A stretch of DNA of 64,000 nucleotides from Methylotenera mobilis JLW8 (GTDB taxonomy: Bacteria; Pseudomonadota; Gammaproteobacteria; Burkholderiales; Methylophilaceae): assembly GCF_000023705.1 (NCBI RefSeq), contig NC_012968.1, positions 992,001 through 1,056,000 of the forward strand, in the 5' to 3' direction. Below the pieces are notes generated by a model. The model had not been told where the DNA came from, did not search any database, and worked only from the letters and a program-made list of their open reading frames with translations. Below are positions 17,744 through 27,198 of this stretch, piece by piece. The first letter of the stretch is position 1, and each line of letters starts with the position of its first letter. A program made the position numbers and the translations under genes.

Positions 17744-18205
17744 ATGTTCGGACTAAACCAAAAAGGTGTTAACGGATACGCTAAAGTTGGTGTAGAGACA
17801 GGTGTGCTGGCTGCGAGTCCGGTTAAGTTGATTGTGATGCTTTATGATGGTGCTATTTCAGCCTGTCACAGTGCGGTTGCCAGTATGCAACGTATGGACA
17901 TAGAGCAAAAAGGTGCGATGTTGTCTAAAGCGATTATGATTATTGAAAGTGGCTTGCGACTAAGCTTAGACAGAAAAGCTGGTGGCGAGATTGCAGAAAG
18001 TTTGGATGCGCTTTATGCCTACATGAGCAGTAGATTAGCTGCCGCTAATGTCCGTAATGAGCCGGCACCCGTGCAAGAAGTAATTAAATTACTGTTGGAT
18101 TTAAAGGGAGCATGGGAGGCGATTGATAGTAATAAAGCAACGGCTCAGGTGTTGAATCAGGCAAAAGGTACCCAGCAGGGATATACGCAGCAGGCGAAGG
18201 TTTAG
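17744..18205 (+). CDS. fliS: Flagellin export chaperone FliS
   Basis: This all-helical protein of 153 residues carries the FliS core 'YAKVGVETGVLAASPVKLIVMLYDGAI' (in part) and 'YMSSRLAAANVRN'. FliS binds the disordered C-terminus of cytoplasmic flagellin, prevents premature polymerisation and delivers it to the export gate. It is a little longer than the E. coli protein (136), with a Gln-rich tail. It sits 21 bases after fliD and 15 before the FliT-like gene, so the three form one unit, as in many proteobacteria. Confidence 0.94.
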   Translation: MFGLNQKGVNGYAKVGVETGVLAASPVKLIVMLYDGAISACHSAVASMQRMDIEQKGAMLSKAIMIIESGLRLSLDRKAGGEIAESLDALYAYMSSRLAAANVRNEPAPVQEVIKLLLDLKGAWEAIDSNKATAQVLNQAKGTQQGYTQQAKV

Positions 18206-18220
18206 TGAGGGATTAAAGTA

Positions 18221-18544
18221 ATGGAATATCAGAATACTATTCAGCTTTATGAGACGGTTGCTAAGATTATGCAGCAGATGTTGCTTGCTGCAAAAATGGA
18301 AGATTGGGATAAGCTAACAGAACTTGAGGCTTTTTGTGCGCAACATGTGGCAACCTTGAAGACCATGGAAAATGGGCAGCCTTTGCCAAATGACGCATTG
18401 AAGCGCAAAGTAGCGAGCATTAAAAGCATACTGGCTGACGATCGCGAAATTCGCAATTTAATTTCACCTTGGATGGCTAAATTAAATGCTTTGATGAATG
18501 CTAATCAAACCGAAAGACGACTGACACAAGCCTATAGTCAGTAA
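18221..18544 (+). CDS. fliT: FliT-like flagellar chaperone
   Basis: This 107-residue helical protein has the FliT-type pattern 'YETVAKIMQQMLLAAKMEDWDKLTELE' (in part), followed by a cluster of charged residues and 'NLISPWMAKLNALM'. FliT chaperones the cap protein FliD and in enterics also restrains FlhDC. Sequence conservation in the family is low. The call rests on helix pattern, size and position after fliS. No flhDC lies in the window, so the regulatory role cannot be judged. Confidence 0.75.
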   Translation: MEYQNTIQLYETVAKIMQQMLLAAKMEDWDKLTELEAFCAQHVATLKTMENGQPLPNDALKRKVASIKSILADDREIRNLISPWMAKLNALMNANQTERRLTQAYSQ

Positions 18545-18555
18545 TTGTAATTTTT

Positions 18556-19524
18556 ATGCTTAAGCTACCAGACAATCTAAGTATTAGTCCTGGTCCAGTA
18601 CCGGTCGGTAGAGTAATACCCGTATTAGCTGTTGATAACATCGGGGCTACGTTACAAGAGTTAAATGCCAGAGCTACGCAATTTGTAATCGGTCGCGAAT
18701 ACACCGCACAAGTTGTTTCCAAAGTTGATGACCGTGCTTATCTGGTGAAAGTAGATAATGCGGTGTTGAAGATGGAGCTAGGCGACACAGCGCAAGCGGG
18801 TCAATCGATTAATCTGCGTTATATCAAAGACGGTCCAGCGCCAACCTTTTTCTTTATGCCCCAAGTAACTGCGCCCGCAGAAGGGTCACCTGAGATTAGC
18901 CAAGGTGCCCGCTTAATCGGACAGTATCTGCAGGAAGCTGAAAAAAACCAAGTGTCAAACAAGTATGAGGCGGCAGCTATTGTCACTCATAGCCCCAAAG
19001 AGCCTCTGGCGGTGGCGCATGGGTTAAAGCAAGCCATTAGTAATAGCGGTCTGTTTTACGAGTCTCACTTAAATGAAATGCTGCAAGGCGGACGCTCTGT
19101 AGCTACTATCATGCAAGAACCTCAAAATCAGCATCAAACCCTGAGTCAAATTGCTGCGCTAACATCACAGCAGCTTGCGGTGTTAGAGCAAAATCGGATT
19201 AATTGGCATGGTGAGGTGTGGCCTGGACAGATGATGGATTGGGATGTTTATATGGAGTCGCGCGATAAAGAGCGTGGTGAGGCAGCGGATGTACCGCGTG
19301 AGGACAGTGAGAGGCCTGTGGTGAGTGAGGTAAAGCTAGACTTCCCAAATTTGGGTGTGGTTGCTGCCAAATTAACCATCATCAATGGCTACGTGTCTAT
19401 TAATCTACGAGCGGAGCAAGATGCGACGATGGATGAGCTCAGGAATAAAAGTCGCGCTTTAACTCAGGCGATTAATAATACTGGGTTGAAATTAGACGGT
19501 TTGATTATTTCAGCATATGAGTAA
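18556..19524 (+). CDS. FliK-like protein with flagellar hook-length control C-terminal domain
   Basis: The 322-residue protein ends in a Flg_hook-type domain (about residues 235-322: 'LGVVAAKLTIINGYVSINLRA' in part, 'LKLDGLIISAYE'), as in FliK C-domains. The N-terminal part contains a probable small beta domain ('FVIGREYTAQVVSKVDDRAY') and a helical middle. A canonical fliK lies at 25808, so this is a paralogue or divergent relative. It overlaps by 8 bases the FlhX-type gene, which encodes the FlhB cytoplasmic domain. FliK acts on FlhB-C to switch export specificity, so the pairing is meaningful. Its true role (auxiliary switch or unrelated export accessory) is unknown. Confidence 0.7.
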   Translation: MLKLPDNLSISPGPVPVGRVIPVLAVDNIGATLQELNARATQFVIGREYTAQVVSKVDDRAYLVKVDNAVLKMELGDTAQAGQSINLRYIKDGPAPTFFFMPQVTAPAEGSPEISQGARLIGQYLQEAEKNQVSNKYEAAAIVTHSPKEPLAVAHGLKQAISNSGLFYESHLNEMLQGGRSVATIMQEPQNQHQTLSQIAALTSQQLAVLEQNRINWHGEVWPGQMMDWDVYMESRDKERGEAADVPREDSERPVVSEVKLDFPNLGVVAAKLTIINGYVSINLRAEQDATMDELRNKSRALTQAINNTGLKLDGLIISAYE

Positions 19525-19876
19525 ATCGGACGAACATAAGCGGTTGAACCCAACCTTGGGGCTTGCCCCCAATCGGCATGCCCCCTTTAACCCGAATCAG
19601 CAAGCAATAGCGTTAACCTATGCGACGGGTGATTATGCGCCACGTGTGGTGGCTAAAGGGCGTGGTTTAATTGCTGAGCAAATCATCGCTAGGGCGAAGC
19701 AGCATGATGTGTTTGTGCATGAATCTAAAGATTTGGTCGCGCTGCTGATGCAAGTGGACTTAGATGACCACATTCCACCTACGCTTTACCAAGCAATCGC
19801 AGAGATTTTATCCTGGCTCTATCGCATGGAAGAGGGTAGAGCCGGTGCCATAAGTGACGAATTGCCTGAAGGCTAA
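19517..19876 (+). CDS. Stand-alone FlhB C-terminal domain protein (FlhX-type)
   Basis: The 119 residues match the cytoplasmic C-terminal domain of FlhB/YscU ('AIALTYATGDYAPRVVAKG', 'IIARAKQHDVFVHES', 'IPPTLYQAIAEILSWLY') without the membrane domain. The autocleavage site NPTH of FlhB is replaced by 'NPNQ', so self-cleavage is not expected. Similar FlhX proteins are known in Helicobacter and in Bacillus (YlqH); in Helicobacter FlhX can partly replace the FlhB C-fragment. It overlaps the upstream FliK-like gene by 8 bases. It meets fliE tail to tail, with the two stop codons overlapping. Confidence 0.85.
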   Translation: MSKSDEHKRLNPTLGLAPNRHAPFNPNQQAIALTYATGDYAPRVVAKGRGLIAEQIIARAKQHDVFVHESKDLVALLMQVDLDDHIPPTLYQAIAEILSWLYRMEEGRAGAISDELPEG

Positions 19877-20229
19877 ATCTGCATACTCATGATGTCTTGA
19901 TAAGCAGAAACTAACTTGTTGCGTACCTGAATAGTTGCCTGAAATGAAATATTTGCTTTTTGTCCGGCAATCATTACGTCAGATAAGCTGACGCTATCGT
20001 CACCTAAGGCAAAGTTCTTGCCTAATGTTTCAGCACTTTTCTGTACTTGGTTTACTTGATCAAGTGATGCTTTTAATGCGTCTGCAAAATCAACCTTTCC
20101 GGTGCTTTTATTTGCGCCGATTGGAGAGGCTAAGTTTGCGATACTCTCTGCTTGTGGACGTTGTGCTGCAGCCCTCATTTGCGCAAGCATAGACTCTATT
20201 GTGCTTGAATCAATACCACCTGCCTTCAT
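19873..20229 (-). CDS. fliE: Flagellar MS ring-rod junction protein FliE
   Basis: FliE joins the MS ring (FliF) to the rod and is one of the first rod-type export substrates. The C-terminus shows the family signature 'SLSDVMIAGQKANISFQATIQVR' (in part) and ends 'AYQDIMSMQI'. The open frame runs further upstream, but the ATG at 20229 (118 residues) is chosen because a perfect AGGAGGT lies five bases before it and the length fits the family. It is transcribed away from fliF, so it has its own promoter in the 20230-20432 divergent region. It shares four bases with the end of the FlhX-type gene. Confidence 0.92.
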   Translation of the reverse strand: MKAGGIDSSTIESMLAQMRAAAQRPQAESIANLASPIGANKSTGKVDFADALKASLDQVNQVQKSAETLGKNFALGDDSVSLSDVMIAGQKANISFQATIQVRNKLVSAYQDIMSMQI

Positions 20230-20234
20230 GATTG

Positions 20235-20241
20235 ACCTCCT
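20235..20241 (-). promoter_or_regulatory. Strong ribosome binding site that fixes the fliE start
   Basis: AGGAGGT on the minus strand lies 5 bases before the ATG at 20229. It favours this start over an upstream in-frame ATG at 20325. Confidence 0.85.
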
Positions 20242-20432
20242 GTTAATATCTAACCTAAAATTTCTCACTGCTAATGTAACATCTAATTGAAATACCAAGT
20301 TGGTAAATAAGAAGAGTAAAATCACTCTATTCGTGGGTTAGATGTGTGATGGAATTGGCATAATGTGGTTTAAGTAGTGGTTAAACCGCCTTGATTTGTA
20401 GTAGTGTGTTTAGAGTCTAATGGAGAAATTAA

Positions 20433-22073
20433 ATGGCAGCAGCTGACGCCGCCTTGGCGAATGAAGGCAGTACTGGCGTATTAGCCCAGATGGGAGGTAA
20501 ATTGCTTTTAGTAGCAGGGATTGCCGCTGTCGTTGCTGTGATGGTTGTGTTTTGGCTGTGGAGCCAACAGCCAGACTATCGAGTGTTGTTTTCTAATTAC
20601 TCTGATAAAGACGGTGGGGCTATTGTGGCTGCACTGGAAAAATTGAACGTACCTTATAAGTTTTCTGATAGTGGTACAGCCATTATGGTGCCTGCCGCAC
20701 AAGTCCATCAAGTACGCCTTAAGCTAGCTGCAGACGGGTTGCCTAAAGGCGGTAATATTGGTTTTGAGTTGTTGGAGAACCAGAAATTTGGCGTATCACA
20801 GTTTGTTGAGCAAGTGAATTTTCAGCGGGGCTTGGAAGGCGAGCTTGAACGCAGCATTCAATCTATCGCAGCCGTAGAGGTGGCGAGAATCCATTTGGCA
20901 ATTCCGAAGCCATCGGTGTTTGTGCGCGATCAGCAAAAACCGACGGCGTCTGTACTATTGAATCTCAGACCCGGTAGAACATTAGATGCGCAGCAGGTAA
21001 GCGCCGTTGTGCATTTGGTTGCCAGCAGTGTGCCTAATTTGCCTACAACCAATGTTACCGTGGTTGACCAAAATGGCAACTTACTTTCAGATACTACTAA
21101 AAAAATGGGTGCGAAGAATTTAGACCCGGAGCAGTTGAAGTATGTGGAAGAAATTCAGCAAAGCATTGTGAAACGTGTTGAGTCAATTATTAGCCCGATT
21201 GTTGGGGCTAAGAATGTGCGAGCAGAGGCGAGTGCTGAAATTGACTTTTCTGTACAGGAGCAAGCGGCTGAGACCTACAAGCCTAACCAGCAGCCTGATG
21301 CAGCGGCTGTTCGCAGCATGCAAAGTAATGAAACAAAATCTGCAAATGGTGAGACTGCTGGTGTCCCTGGTGCGCTTTCTAATCAGCCACCACCAGCGGC
21401 GACCGCACCGATTACCACAGAAGCTAATGCCGACGCTAACGGTCAGCCTGCTAGTAATGCAACACCTACCAACACTGAGAAAAATCTGACAACGAACTAC
21501 GAGGTGGATAAAACGGTGAGCTACAGACAGCAGCCGATGGGTGGTGTTAAACGCTTAAACGTTGCCGTGGTTGTGAACAATATGCCAGTGGTCGATAAAA
21601 AGACGGGTAAAGTGAGTTATCGAGCTTTAACCGTTGCAGAGAAAACGCAGATTAACGACCTTGCAATGCAGGCGATGGGTTTCAATAAAGAGCGCGGTGA
21701 TTCGCTCGCTATCGTCAATACGCCGTTTGCTGGCGAGCCTCAAGAGGTGTTGCCTGCAATTCCACTATGGGAGAATCCGCGCGTGATTGAAAATGTGAAA
21801 GATGTGTTGCGCTTTGCAGTCGGTGTAATCGCACTGCTTATTATTTACCGCAAAGTTTTAAAGCCACTTTTAAATAAATTAACTACACCGCCTAAGGCGG
21901 CTGTTAATCAAGGTGAGGCACCTGATGCTGTCGTAAGTATTAGTGCTGATGGCAGCAATGCAGCCGAAAAACCAGCCTATACCCAAAAGATAGAAACAGC
22001 AAAACAAATCGCAAAAGATAACCCTAGAATGGTGGCGAGTGTGGTGGCCAACTGGACCAATGGAAACGAGTAA
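20433..22073 (+). CDS. fliF: Flagellar MS-ring protein FliF
   Basis: FliF forms the inner-membrane MS ring that anchors the rotor and houses the export gate. In 546 residues there are two membrane segments (about 24-44 and 453-473) flanking the periplasmic YscJ/FliF domains: 'DYRVLFSNYSDKDGG', 'LPKGGNIGFELLE', 'ARIHLAIPKPSVFVRDQQKP'. The C-terminal tail 'PRMVASVVANWTNGNE' is the FliG-binding segment. A Pro/Ala/Thr/Asn-rich insert lies at about 290-345. It is the first gene of the long fliF-to-fliR run, with fliG starting six bases after its stop. Confidence 0.97.
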   Translation: MAAADAALANEGSTGVLAQMGGKLLLVAGIAAVVAVMVVFWLWSQQPDYRVLFSNYSDKDGGAIVAALEKLNVPYKFSDSGTAIMVPAAQVHQVRLKLAADGLPKGGNIGFELLENQKFGVSQFVEQVNFQRGLEGELERSIQSIAAVEVARIHLAIPKPSVFVRDQQKPTASVLLNLRPGRTLDAQQVSAVVHLVASSVPNLPTTNVTVVDQNGNLLSDTTKKMGAKNLDPEQLKYVEEIQQSIVKRVESIISPIVGAKNVRAEASAEIDFSVQEQAAETYKPNQQPDAAAVRSMQSNETKSANGETAGVPGALSNQPPPAATAPITTEANADANGQPASNATPTNTEKNLTTNYEVDKTVSYRQQPMGGVKRLNVAVVVNNMPVVDKKTGKVSYRALTVAEKTQINDLAMQAMGFNKERGDSLAIVNTPFAGEPQEVLPAIPLWENPRVIENVKDVLRFAVGVIALLIIYRKVLKPLLNKLTTPPKAAVNQGEAPDAVVSISADGSNAAEKPAYTQKIETAKQIAKDNPRMVASVVANWTNGNE

Positions 22074-22079
22074 CAATAC

Positions 22080-23078
22080 ATGAGTGATGCAGGTGTAATG
22101 AGAAGTGCTGTGCTAATGCTGGCTTTGGGTGAAGACGAGGCAGCTGAGGTGATGAAGTTTCTTAGTCCCAAAGAGGTGCAAAAGCTCGGGGCTGCGATGG
22201 CAACGTTGAAGTCAGTTGGACGCGAGCAAGTGGAAACCGTAGTGAACGAGTTTCTTGCAGAGGCGGAGATGAACAGCAATCTTGGTTTGGATTCAGATGA
22301 GTATATTCGTTCTGTATTAACCAAAGCACTGGGTGATGACAAGGCCTCTAGTCTACTTAACCGTATTCTACAGACGCGTGATGCAAGTGGTATCGAGAGC
22401 TTGAAATGGATGGACGCGCATACTGTGGCAGAGTTTATTAAAAACGAGCATCCACAGATTATTGCTACGATTTTAGTGCATTTGGAGCCAGATCAAGTGG
22501 CTGAAGTGTTTGGCCATTTTACTGATCGTTTACGTCAGGATGTGATGTTGCGCATTGCAACTTTGGATGGCGTTAAGCCGATAGCGTTGCGTGAACTAAA
22601 TGACGTGATGACCAAGCTGCTTACAGGCAACGAAAATATCAAGAAGCAAACCATGGGTGGAGTGAAAGTGGCCGCCAATATCATGAACTTCATGAGTGGT
22701 GAGACCGAGGCTGTGGTGTTGGAAGGCCTTAGGAATTACGATGATGAGATGGCTCAGCGTATCATGGATGAGATGTTCGTGTTCGATAACATTATGGATA
22801 TTGACGATAAGGGTATCCAAGTGATGTTGAGAGAGGTGCAGTCTGAGACCTTGATTATCGCGCTTAAAGGTACTACCGAAGAAATGCGCGAGAAAATATT
22901 TAAAAATATGTCTTCTCGTGCTGCTGAAATGATGCGTGAAGATTTAGAGTCAAAAGGGCCGGTCAAGCTTTCAGAAGTTGAGGCGCAACAAAAACAAATC
23001 TTGCAGATTGTACGTAGACTTGCCGACGAAGGGCAAATTCAGTTGGCGGGCAAAGGTGGCGATGATCAGTATGTATAA
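22080..23078 (+). CDS. fliG: Flagellar motor switch protein FliG
   Basis: FliG is the rotor component that contacts the MotA stator and transmits switching. The 332 residues cover all three armadillo-type domains. Visible landmarks are 'FLSPKEVQKLGAAM', 'EHPQIIATILVHLEPDQVAEV' (in part), the hinge and torque region 'MFVFDNIMDIDDKGIQ', and 'KGTTEEMREKIFKNMSSRAAEM' (in part) with the conserved charged residues. The length is normal. It begins six bases after fliF, which indicates translational coupling, and is followed by fliH. Confidence 0.97.
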   Translation: MSDAGVMRSAVLMLALGEDEAAEVMKFLSPKEVQKLGAAMATLKSVGREQVETVVNEFLAEAEMNSNLGLDSDEYIRSVLTKALGDDKASSLLNRILQTRDASGIESLKWMDAHTVAEFIKNEHPQIIATILVHLEPDQVAEVFGHFTDRLRQDVMLRIATLDGVKPIALRELNDVMTKLLTGNENIKKQTMGGVKVAANIMNFMSGETEAVVLEGLRNYDDEMAQRIMDEMFVFDNIMDIDDKGIQVMLREVQSETLIIALKGTTEEMREKIFKNMSSRAAEMMREDLESKGPVKLSEVEAQQKQILQIVRRLADEGQIQLAGKGGDDQYV

Positions 23079-23089
23079 GGCACATTCGC

Positions 23090-23764
23090 ATGGCTAATGC
23101 CAATATACCTAAAGAGCAGCAGAGTGCTTATGAGCGTTGGGAAATGGCCTCGTTTTCTGAGCTTGGTCATGCACACGGTGGTGGAATGGTGGCAGCCAGC
23201 CAACCTAAAAAAAAGGAAGTGCCATCTGCTAACCCTGCGGATGTCGCATTGGTTTTTGAGGCTACGCGCAAGGATGCCTACAATAAAGGCATGCAAGAAG
23301 GCTTTGCCGCCGGAATGGCTCAGGCTAAAGAGTTAGCACAAGCTGAGCGGGCGCAGTTTTTAGCACTGATGAATGCATTTAGTCATGCGCTGGAGAGTTC
23401 TGACGAGCAAATTGCTGAAGATGTACTTTCCTTGGCACTGGATATTGCAAAGTCTATGCTCAAGGTGAAGTTAAACGTTGATAAGAAGGTACTGCTTCCC
23501 ATCGTATTGGATGCTATCCACTACCTTCCACAAATTCAGCGGCCGGCTAGAATTTTAGTTCACCATGATGATATGCATTTATTGCGCGAGCACATGGCGG
23601 ATGAAATCGCTAATGATCACTGGCAAATACATGAAGACAGTAGTATAGAGCGTGGCGGTTGTTTGGTAGAGACTGGCGCAAACCATGTGGATGCTACTAA
23701 CGCTATGCGCTGGAAAAGGATTACCGAGGCCTTGGCACAAAGTAATGATTGGCTATTACCATGA
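23090..23764 (+). CDS. fliH: Flagellar export ATPase regulator FliH
   Basis: FliH is the peripheral stalk-like negative regulator that binds the ATPase FliI and tethers it to FliN. The 224 residues show an N-terminal region with 'RWEMASF', a Gly/Ala-rich helical segment ('[20 protein letters not shown]') with the GxxxG-type spacing known for FliH, and the C-terminal globular part ending '[10 protein letters not shown]' and '[11 protein letters not shown]', which is conserved. The stop codon overlaps the fliI start in an ATGA arrangement. Confidence 0.93.
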   Translation: MANANIPKEQQSAYERWEMASFSELGHAHGGGMVAASQPKKKEVPSANPADVALVFEATRKDAYNKGMQEGFAAGMAQAKELAQAERAQFLALMNAFSHALESSDEQIAEDVLSLALDIAKSMLKVKLNVDKKVLLPIVLDAIHYLPQIQRPARILVHHDDMHLLREHMADEIANDHWQIHEDSSIERGGCLVETGANHVDATNAMRWKRITEALAQSNDWLLP

Positions 23765-25209
23765 GTGATGAGGTGCTAGAGCTTGCTGAGAGCCGGCACT
23801 TGAATGTGCACCAGCAACGCTGGCGTAGTCATATTCGCGATTGTAAAGAAATTTTACGCATCGTCGAGCCACTAGAAATTGCGGGACGTATTGTCAAATT
23901 GACGGGTCTTGTGATGGAAGCTGTGGGGATTAAGCTACCAATTGGCAGCGCCTGTTATGTGCCGCTGGCAGAAGGCAGGCGTGTGGAAGCCGAGGTTGTA
24001 GGGTTTGATGGTGAGCGCATGTTGTTAATGCCGCAAAGTAGCGTTGATGGCATTACACCAGGTGCTAAAGTATTTGCATTGGAGGTGGCTGAGAGTCTGC
24101 CTAAGCCGCACCATGGTCAACCGCCGCGTCGTCGTGCTACCGATAGGGCGCGTCATTTACCCGTTGGTGCCGATTTGTTGGGTAGGGTGGTGGATGGTGC
24201 TGGTAATCCGCTGGATGACTTGGGTGATATTAAGCCAAGCCAAAGCTCGGCATTAAATGCGCGGCCAATGAACCCACTCATGCGTGCACCGATAGAAGAA
24301 GTGTTGGATGTAGGTGTTCGTGCCATCAACAGCATGTTGACGGTGGGACGTGGTCAGCGCATGGGGCTGTTTGCTGGCTCTGGTGTCGGTAAGAGTGTGC
24401 TACTTGGTATGATGGCACGCTATACCACTGCTGACGTGATTGTCGTGGGTTTGATTGGTGAGCGTGGGCGTGAGGTACAAGAGTTCATTGAGCAGATTTT
24501 AGGGCCAGAAGGTCTTGCGCGCTCGGTGGTTGTGGCTGCGCCTGCGGATGCCCCGGCGTTGATGCGTTTACAAGGAGCGAGTTATGCCACTACTATTGCA
24601 GAAAGCTTTCGTAATGAAGGTAAAAACGTACTGCTGATTATGGATTCGCTAACGCGTTATGCGATGGCGCAGCGTGAGATTGCGCTGGCAATCGGTGAGC
24701 CGCCTGCCACCAAAGGTTATCCACCTTCAGTGTTCGCCAAGTTGCCGGCATTGGTGGAGCGTGCTGGCAATGGTCGTAGGGGTGAGGGGTCAATTACTGC
24801 GTTTTATACAGTGCTGACCGAGGGGGATGACCAGCAAGATCCGATTGCGGATGCTGCACGCGCGATTTTAGATGGCCATATCGTGTTAAGCCGTAGCTTG
24901 GCAGAAAGCGGGCATTACCCGGCGATTGATGTTGAGCAGTCTATTAGTCGAGCTATGCACAATATTACGAGCCCAGAACATCAAAAGTTAGCGCGTAAAC
25001 TAAAACAGCTAAACTCGCGTTATGCACGTAGTGTAGATTTAATTAATGTGGGTGCTTATGAGGCTGGGAGTGATGCTGTGTTGGATATGGCGATTTCTAA
25101 GCATGAGCTAATCGAGAGGTTGTTGCAGCAAGACGTGGCAGAACGCTCTGATTGGGAAGAGAGTTTACAGTTTTTGGCAGCAGTCATGCATGGCGTACCA
25201 TTGAGTTGA
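23761..25209 (+). CDS. fliI: Flagellum-specific ATP synthase FliI
   Basis: FliI is the hexameric ATPase of the flagellar type III export system. The protein (482 residues from this start) has Walker A '[15 protein letters not shown]', the catalytic-loop motif '[15 protein letters not shown]', Walker B '[17 protein letters not shown]' and '[15 protein letters not shown]'. The ATG at 23761 overlaps the fliH stop (ATGA). A TTG four codons upstream is possible but less likely. A short His/Arg-rich loop ('[12 protein letters not shown]') occurs before the nucleotide-binding core. FliJ follows after 43 bases. Confidence 0.97.
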   Translation: MSDEVLELAESRHLNVHQQRWRSHIRDCKEILRIVEPLEIAGRIVKLTGLVMEAVGIKLPIGSACYVPLAEGRRVEAEVVGFDGERMLLMPQSSVDGITPGAKVFALEVAESLPKPHHGQPPRRRATDRARHLPVGADLLGRVVDGAGNPLDDLGDIKPSQSSALNARPMNPLMRAPIEEVLDVGVRAINSMLTVGRGQRMGLFAGSGVGKSVLLGMMARYTTADVIVVGLIGERGREVQEFIEQILGPEGLARSVVVAAPADAPALMRLQGASYATTIAESFRNEGKNVLLIMDSLTRYAMAQREIALAIGEPPATKGYPPSVFAKLPALVERAGNGRRGEGSITAFYTVLTEGDDQQDPIADAARAILDGHIVLSRSLAESGHYPAIDVEQSISRAMHNITSPEHQKLARKLKQLNSRYARSVDLINVGAYEAGSDAVLDMAISKHELIERLLQQDVAERSDWEESLQFLAAVMHGVPLS

Positions 25210-25252
25210 TTGTTAGGCATTATTCTTAGTGAGCATAGCGAGGGGCCATCTT

Positions 25253-25699
25253 ATGACGACAAAATCTAGCAACGTATTAAAAATGTTAGAAGAAATTGCA
25301 GCCAGAGAAGTAGAGTTAGCAACGGAAGCATTGGCCAAGGCCATGAAAGTTGTAGATGAGGCGCAAGGGAAATACGATATGTTGTTAGAGTATCGTAAAG
25401 GTTATCAAGATAACTTGGCTGCAAATCTTGCTAAAGGCATGACAGCTGAAGCGTATCAAAATTTCCAGAATTTCTTTAAGAAACTAGATCATGCAATTGC
25501 CGGTCAGAGAGATGTCGTGTTGATTGCTGAGCAGCAGGTGAAGGTGCACCGTACATTATGGCAAGAAAGCCAGCGTAAAAAGTTGTCTTATGATGTGTTG
25601 ATTTCACGCTCAGACAAACGTATTGCCAAAGTAGAGCAAAAGCGCGACCAGAAATTAATGGATGAATTTGCAACACGCATGTCGCGTATGAAGCGTTAA
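25253..25699 (+). CDS. fliJ: Flagellar export chaperone FliJ
   Basis: FliJ is a coiled-coil protein that sits in the FliI ring and helps couple ATP and proton-motive-force energy to export. The 148 residues are nearly all helical with heptad-like spacing ('AAREVELATEALAKAMKVVD', 'KRIAKVEQKRDQKLMDEFA'). The ATG at 25253 has AGGGG about 8 bases upstream; a GTG eight codons earlier has no good ribosome site. It follows fliI directly, which is the normal order, and precedes fliK after about 110 bases. Confidence 0.92.
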   Translation: MTTKSSNVLKMLEEIAAREVELATEALAKAMKVVDEAQGKYDMLLEYRKGYQDNLAANLAKGMTAEAYQNFQNFFKKLDHAIAGQRDVVLIAEQQVKVHRTLWQESQRKKLSYDVLISRSDKRIAKVEQKRDQKLMDEFATRMSRMKR

Positions 25700-25807
25700 G
25701 TTTAGCGCTAGATTTGTAGAACTAGCCATGATTTGGTGTTCATATCGGTGAATTGAATCATGATGCTTAAGTTTAATATCTAATCATTATCTAATAGGTG
25801 AATTATC

Positions 25808-27091
25808 ATGCAGTCATTACCAACGCCCGTAACGCAAACAAAAGCGCTTAATTTGGCTGATGTGGCGAGCAAAAATGGTTCGTCTGTAAGTAAATCATCA
25901 ACAGAAAACGCTAAAGCGGCATTTCAGGCCGAACTCAATAAGCAGGTTAAAGCTAAACAGGCACAAATCAAGCAAGATAAAAGTTCAGAACCTGCCAAAA
26001 ATACAGCGCAGCAAAATTCGTCAGTAAAGGATTCGTCTAAGGTTGAGCAAACGGATCAAGCCAATAAAGACACAAACACCACATCTGCAGATGCTGCTTT
26101 GTTAGCTGATTTTAATAAACAATTAGATGCAGCGCGTGATGTGGCCAACCAAGCTGACTTGAGTGATGCTAAAAATCAACCTCAAGTTACTGTACCTGTA
26201 GATGCAGAAAATAAAGAGGCGATTGTCTCTGAGTTGATTTCATCATTGGGCTTGGCTTCAGCACAAGGTTTGCAAAATGTTGCTGGTAATAGGCGTGCGT
26301 CGGTAGCGTCAGAAGCAGGTAATTCTACATTAAGCACGGCAGGTGCCGCTGCACAGCAAAAAAACTTAATAGCTGCCTTTAATAACTCAGCAGTCTCTGC
26401 ACAGCAGCCTGCTGATGTTAGTGCTAAACCTCAACCTGATGGCTTGGCAGATGTTCTGGCAGCTAAGCCTGATTTGAAATCGGCTGTAGATGATGCTACG
26501 TTTGGTAAGGCGATGGCTAATGCCGCTAAAGACTTGTCGACTAAAGAGTTGCCGGTAAAAGATGTTGTGCCTAATGTAGCGCAAATGCAAGCTGCAACAA
26601 CGAGTGCTGTGCAAAACAATAACAATGTTGCAGCACAGCAATTGGCGAGCTCAAATGTGATAAGCGTTTACCCGGGCAAGACCGGCTGGGACCAAGCAAT
26701 CAGTCAAAAGGTAGTATGGATGGTAGGTGCTGGGCAACAATCAGCCTCACTTACATTAAATCCGCCAGATATGGGGCCATTAAAAGTTGTGATTAATGTG
26801 CATAACGATCAGGCCGATACGACATTTATTTCAGATAATGATGAAGTAAGAAAAGCGCTTGAGAGCGGGATGTCACACTTGCGCGAAAAAATGAGCGAAT
26901 CTGGAATTCAATTGGGTCAGGCCAATGTAAGTACTAGTCAGCAATCGCAGCAGGAGTTTCAGCAGACTGCGCAGGGTGCTAAAGTATTTGGAGGTAGCAA
27001 TAGTCAATCAAATACAAAAGTAGTAGAGAATGACAGCCATGCCAAAGTGACTGTGCGCGTATCAGACGGATTGGTTGATACCTTTGCTTAA
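25808..27091 (+). CDS. fliK: Flagellar hook-length control protein FliK
   Basis: FliK is the secreted molecular ruler that stops hook growth by acting on FlhB. The 427-residue protein has a long Gln/Ala/Asp/Lys-rich, probably disordered N-terminal ruler (residues 1-290). The conserved C-terminal Flg_hook domain follows ('SASLTLNPPDMGPLKVVINV', then 'FISDNDEVRKALESGMSHLRE' in part), ending in a Gln-rich tail. 'LNPPDMGPL' is the classic LxPxxLGxL-type motif. Expression probably continues from fliJ. A separate control region precedes the next gene, fliL. Confidence 0.94.
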   Translation: MQSLPTPVTQTKALNLADVASKNGSSVSKSSTENAKAAFQAELNKQVKAKQAQIKQDKSSEPAKNTAQQNSSVKDSSKVEQTDQANKDTNTTSADAALLADFNKQLDAARDVANQADLSDAKNQPQVTVPVDAENKEAIVSELISSLGLASAQGLQNVAGNRRASVASEAGNSTLSTAGAAAQQKNLIAAFNNSAVSAQQPADVSAKPQPDGLADVLAAKPDLKSAVDDATFGKAMANAAKDLSTKELPVKDVVPNVAQMQAATTSAVQNNNNVAAQQLASSNVISVYPGKTGWDQAISQKVVWMVGAGQQSASLTLNPPDMGPLKVVINVHNDQADTTFISDNDEVRKALESGMSHLREKMSESGIQLGQANVSTSQQSQQEFQQTAQGAKVFGGSNSQSNTKVVENDSHAKVTVRVSDGLVDTFA

Positions 27092-27198
27092 GGGCGATTA
27101 AGCTCGTCACTGTTGTCTTCATTTAAAGTTATCTTCAGTTAAATAAGAATCTAAGGCGCTTTTCCACCTTTTATTTCGGTGTCTTTTGGTTTAATTTT

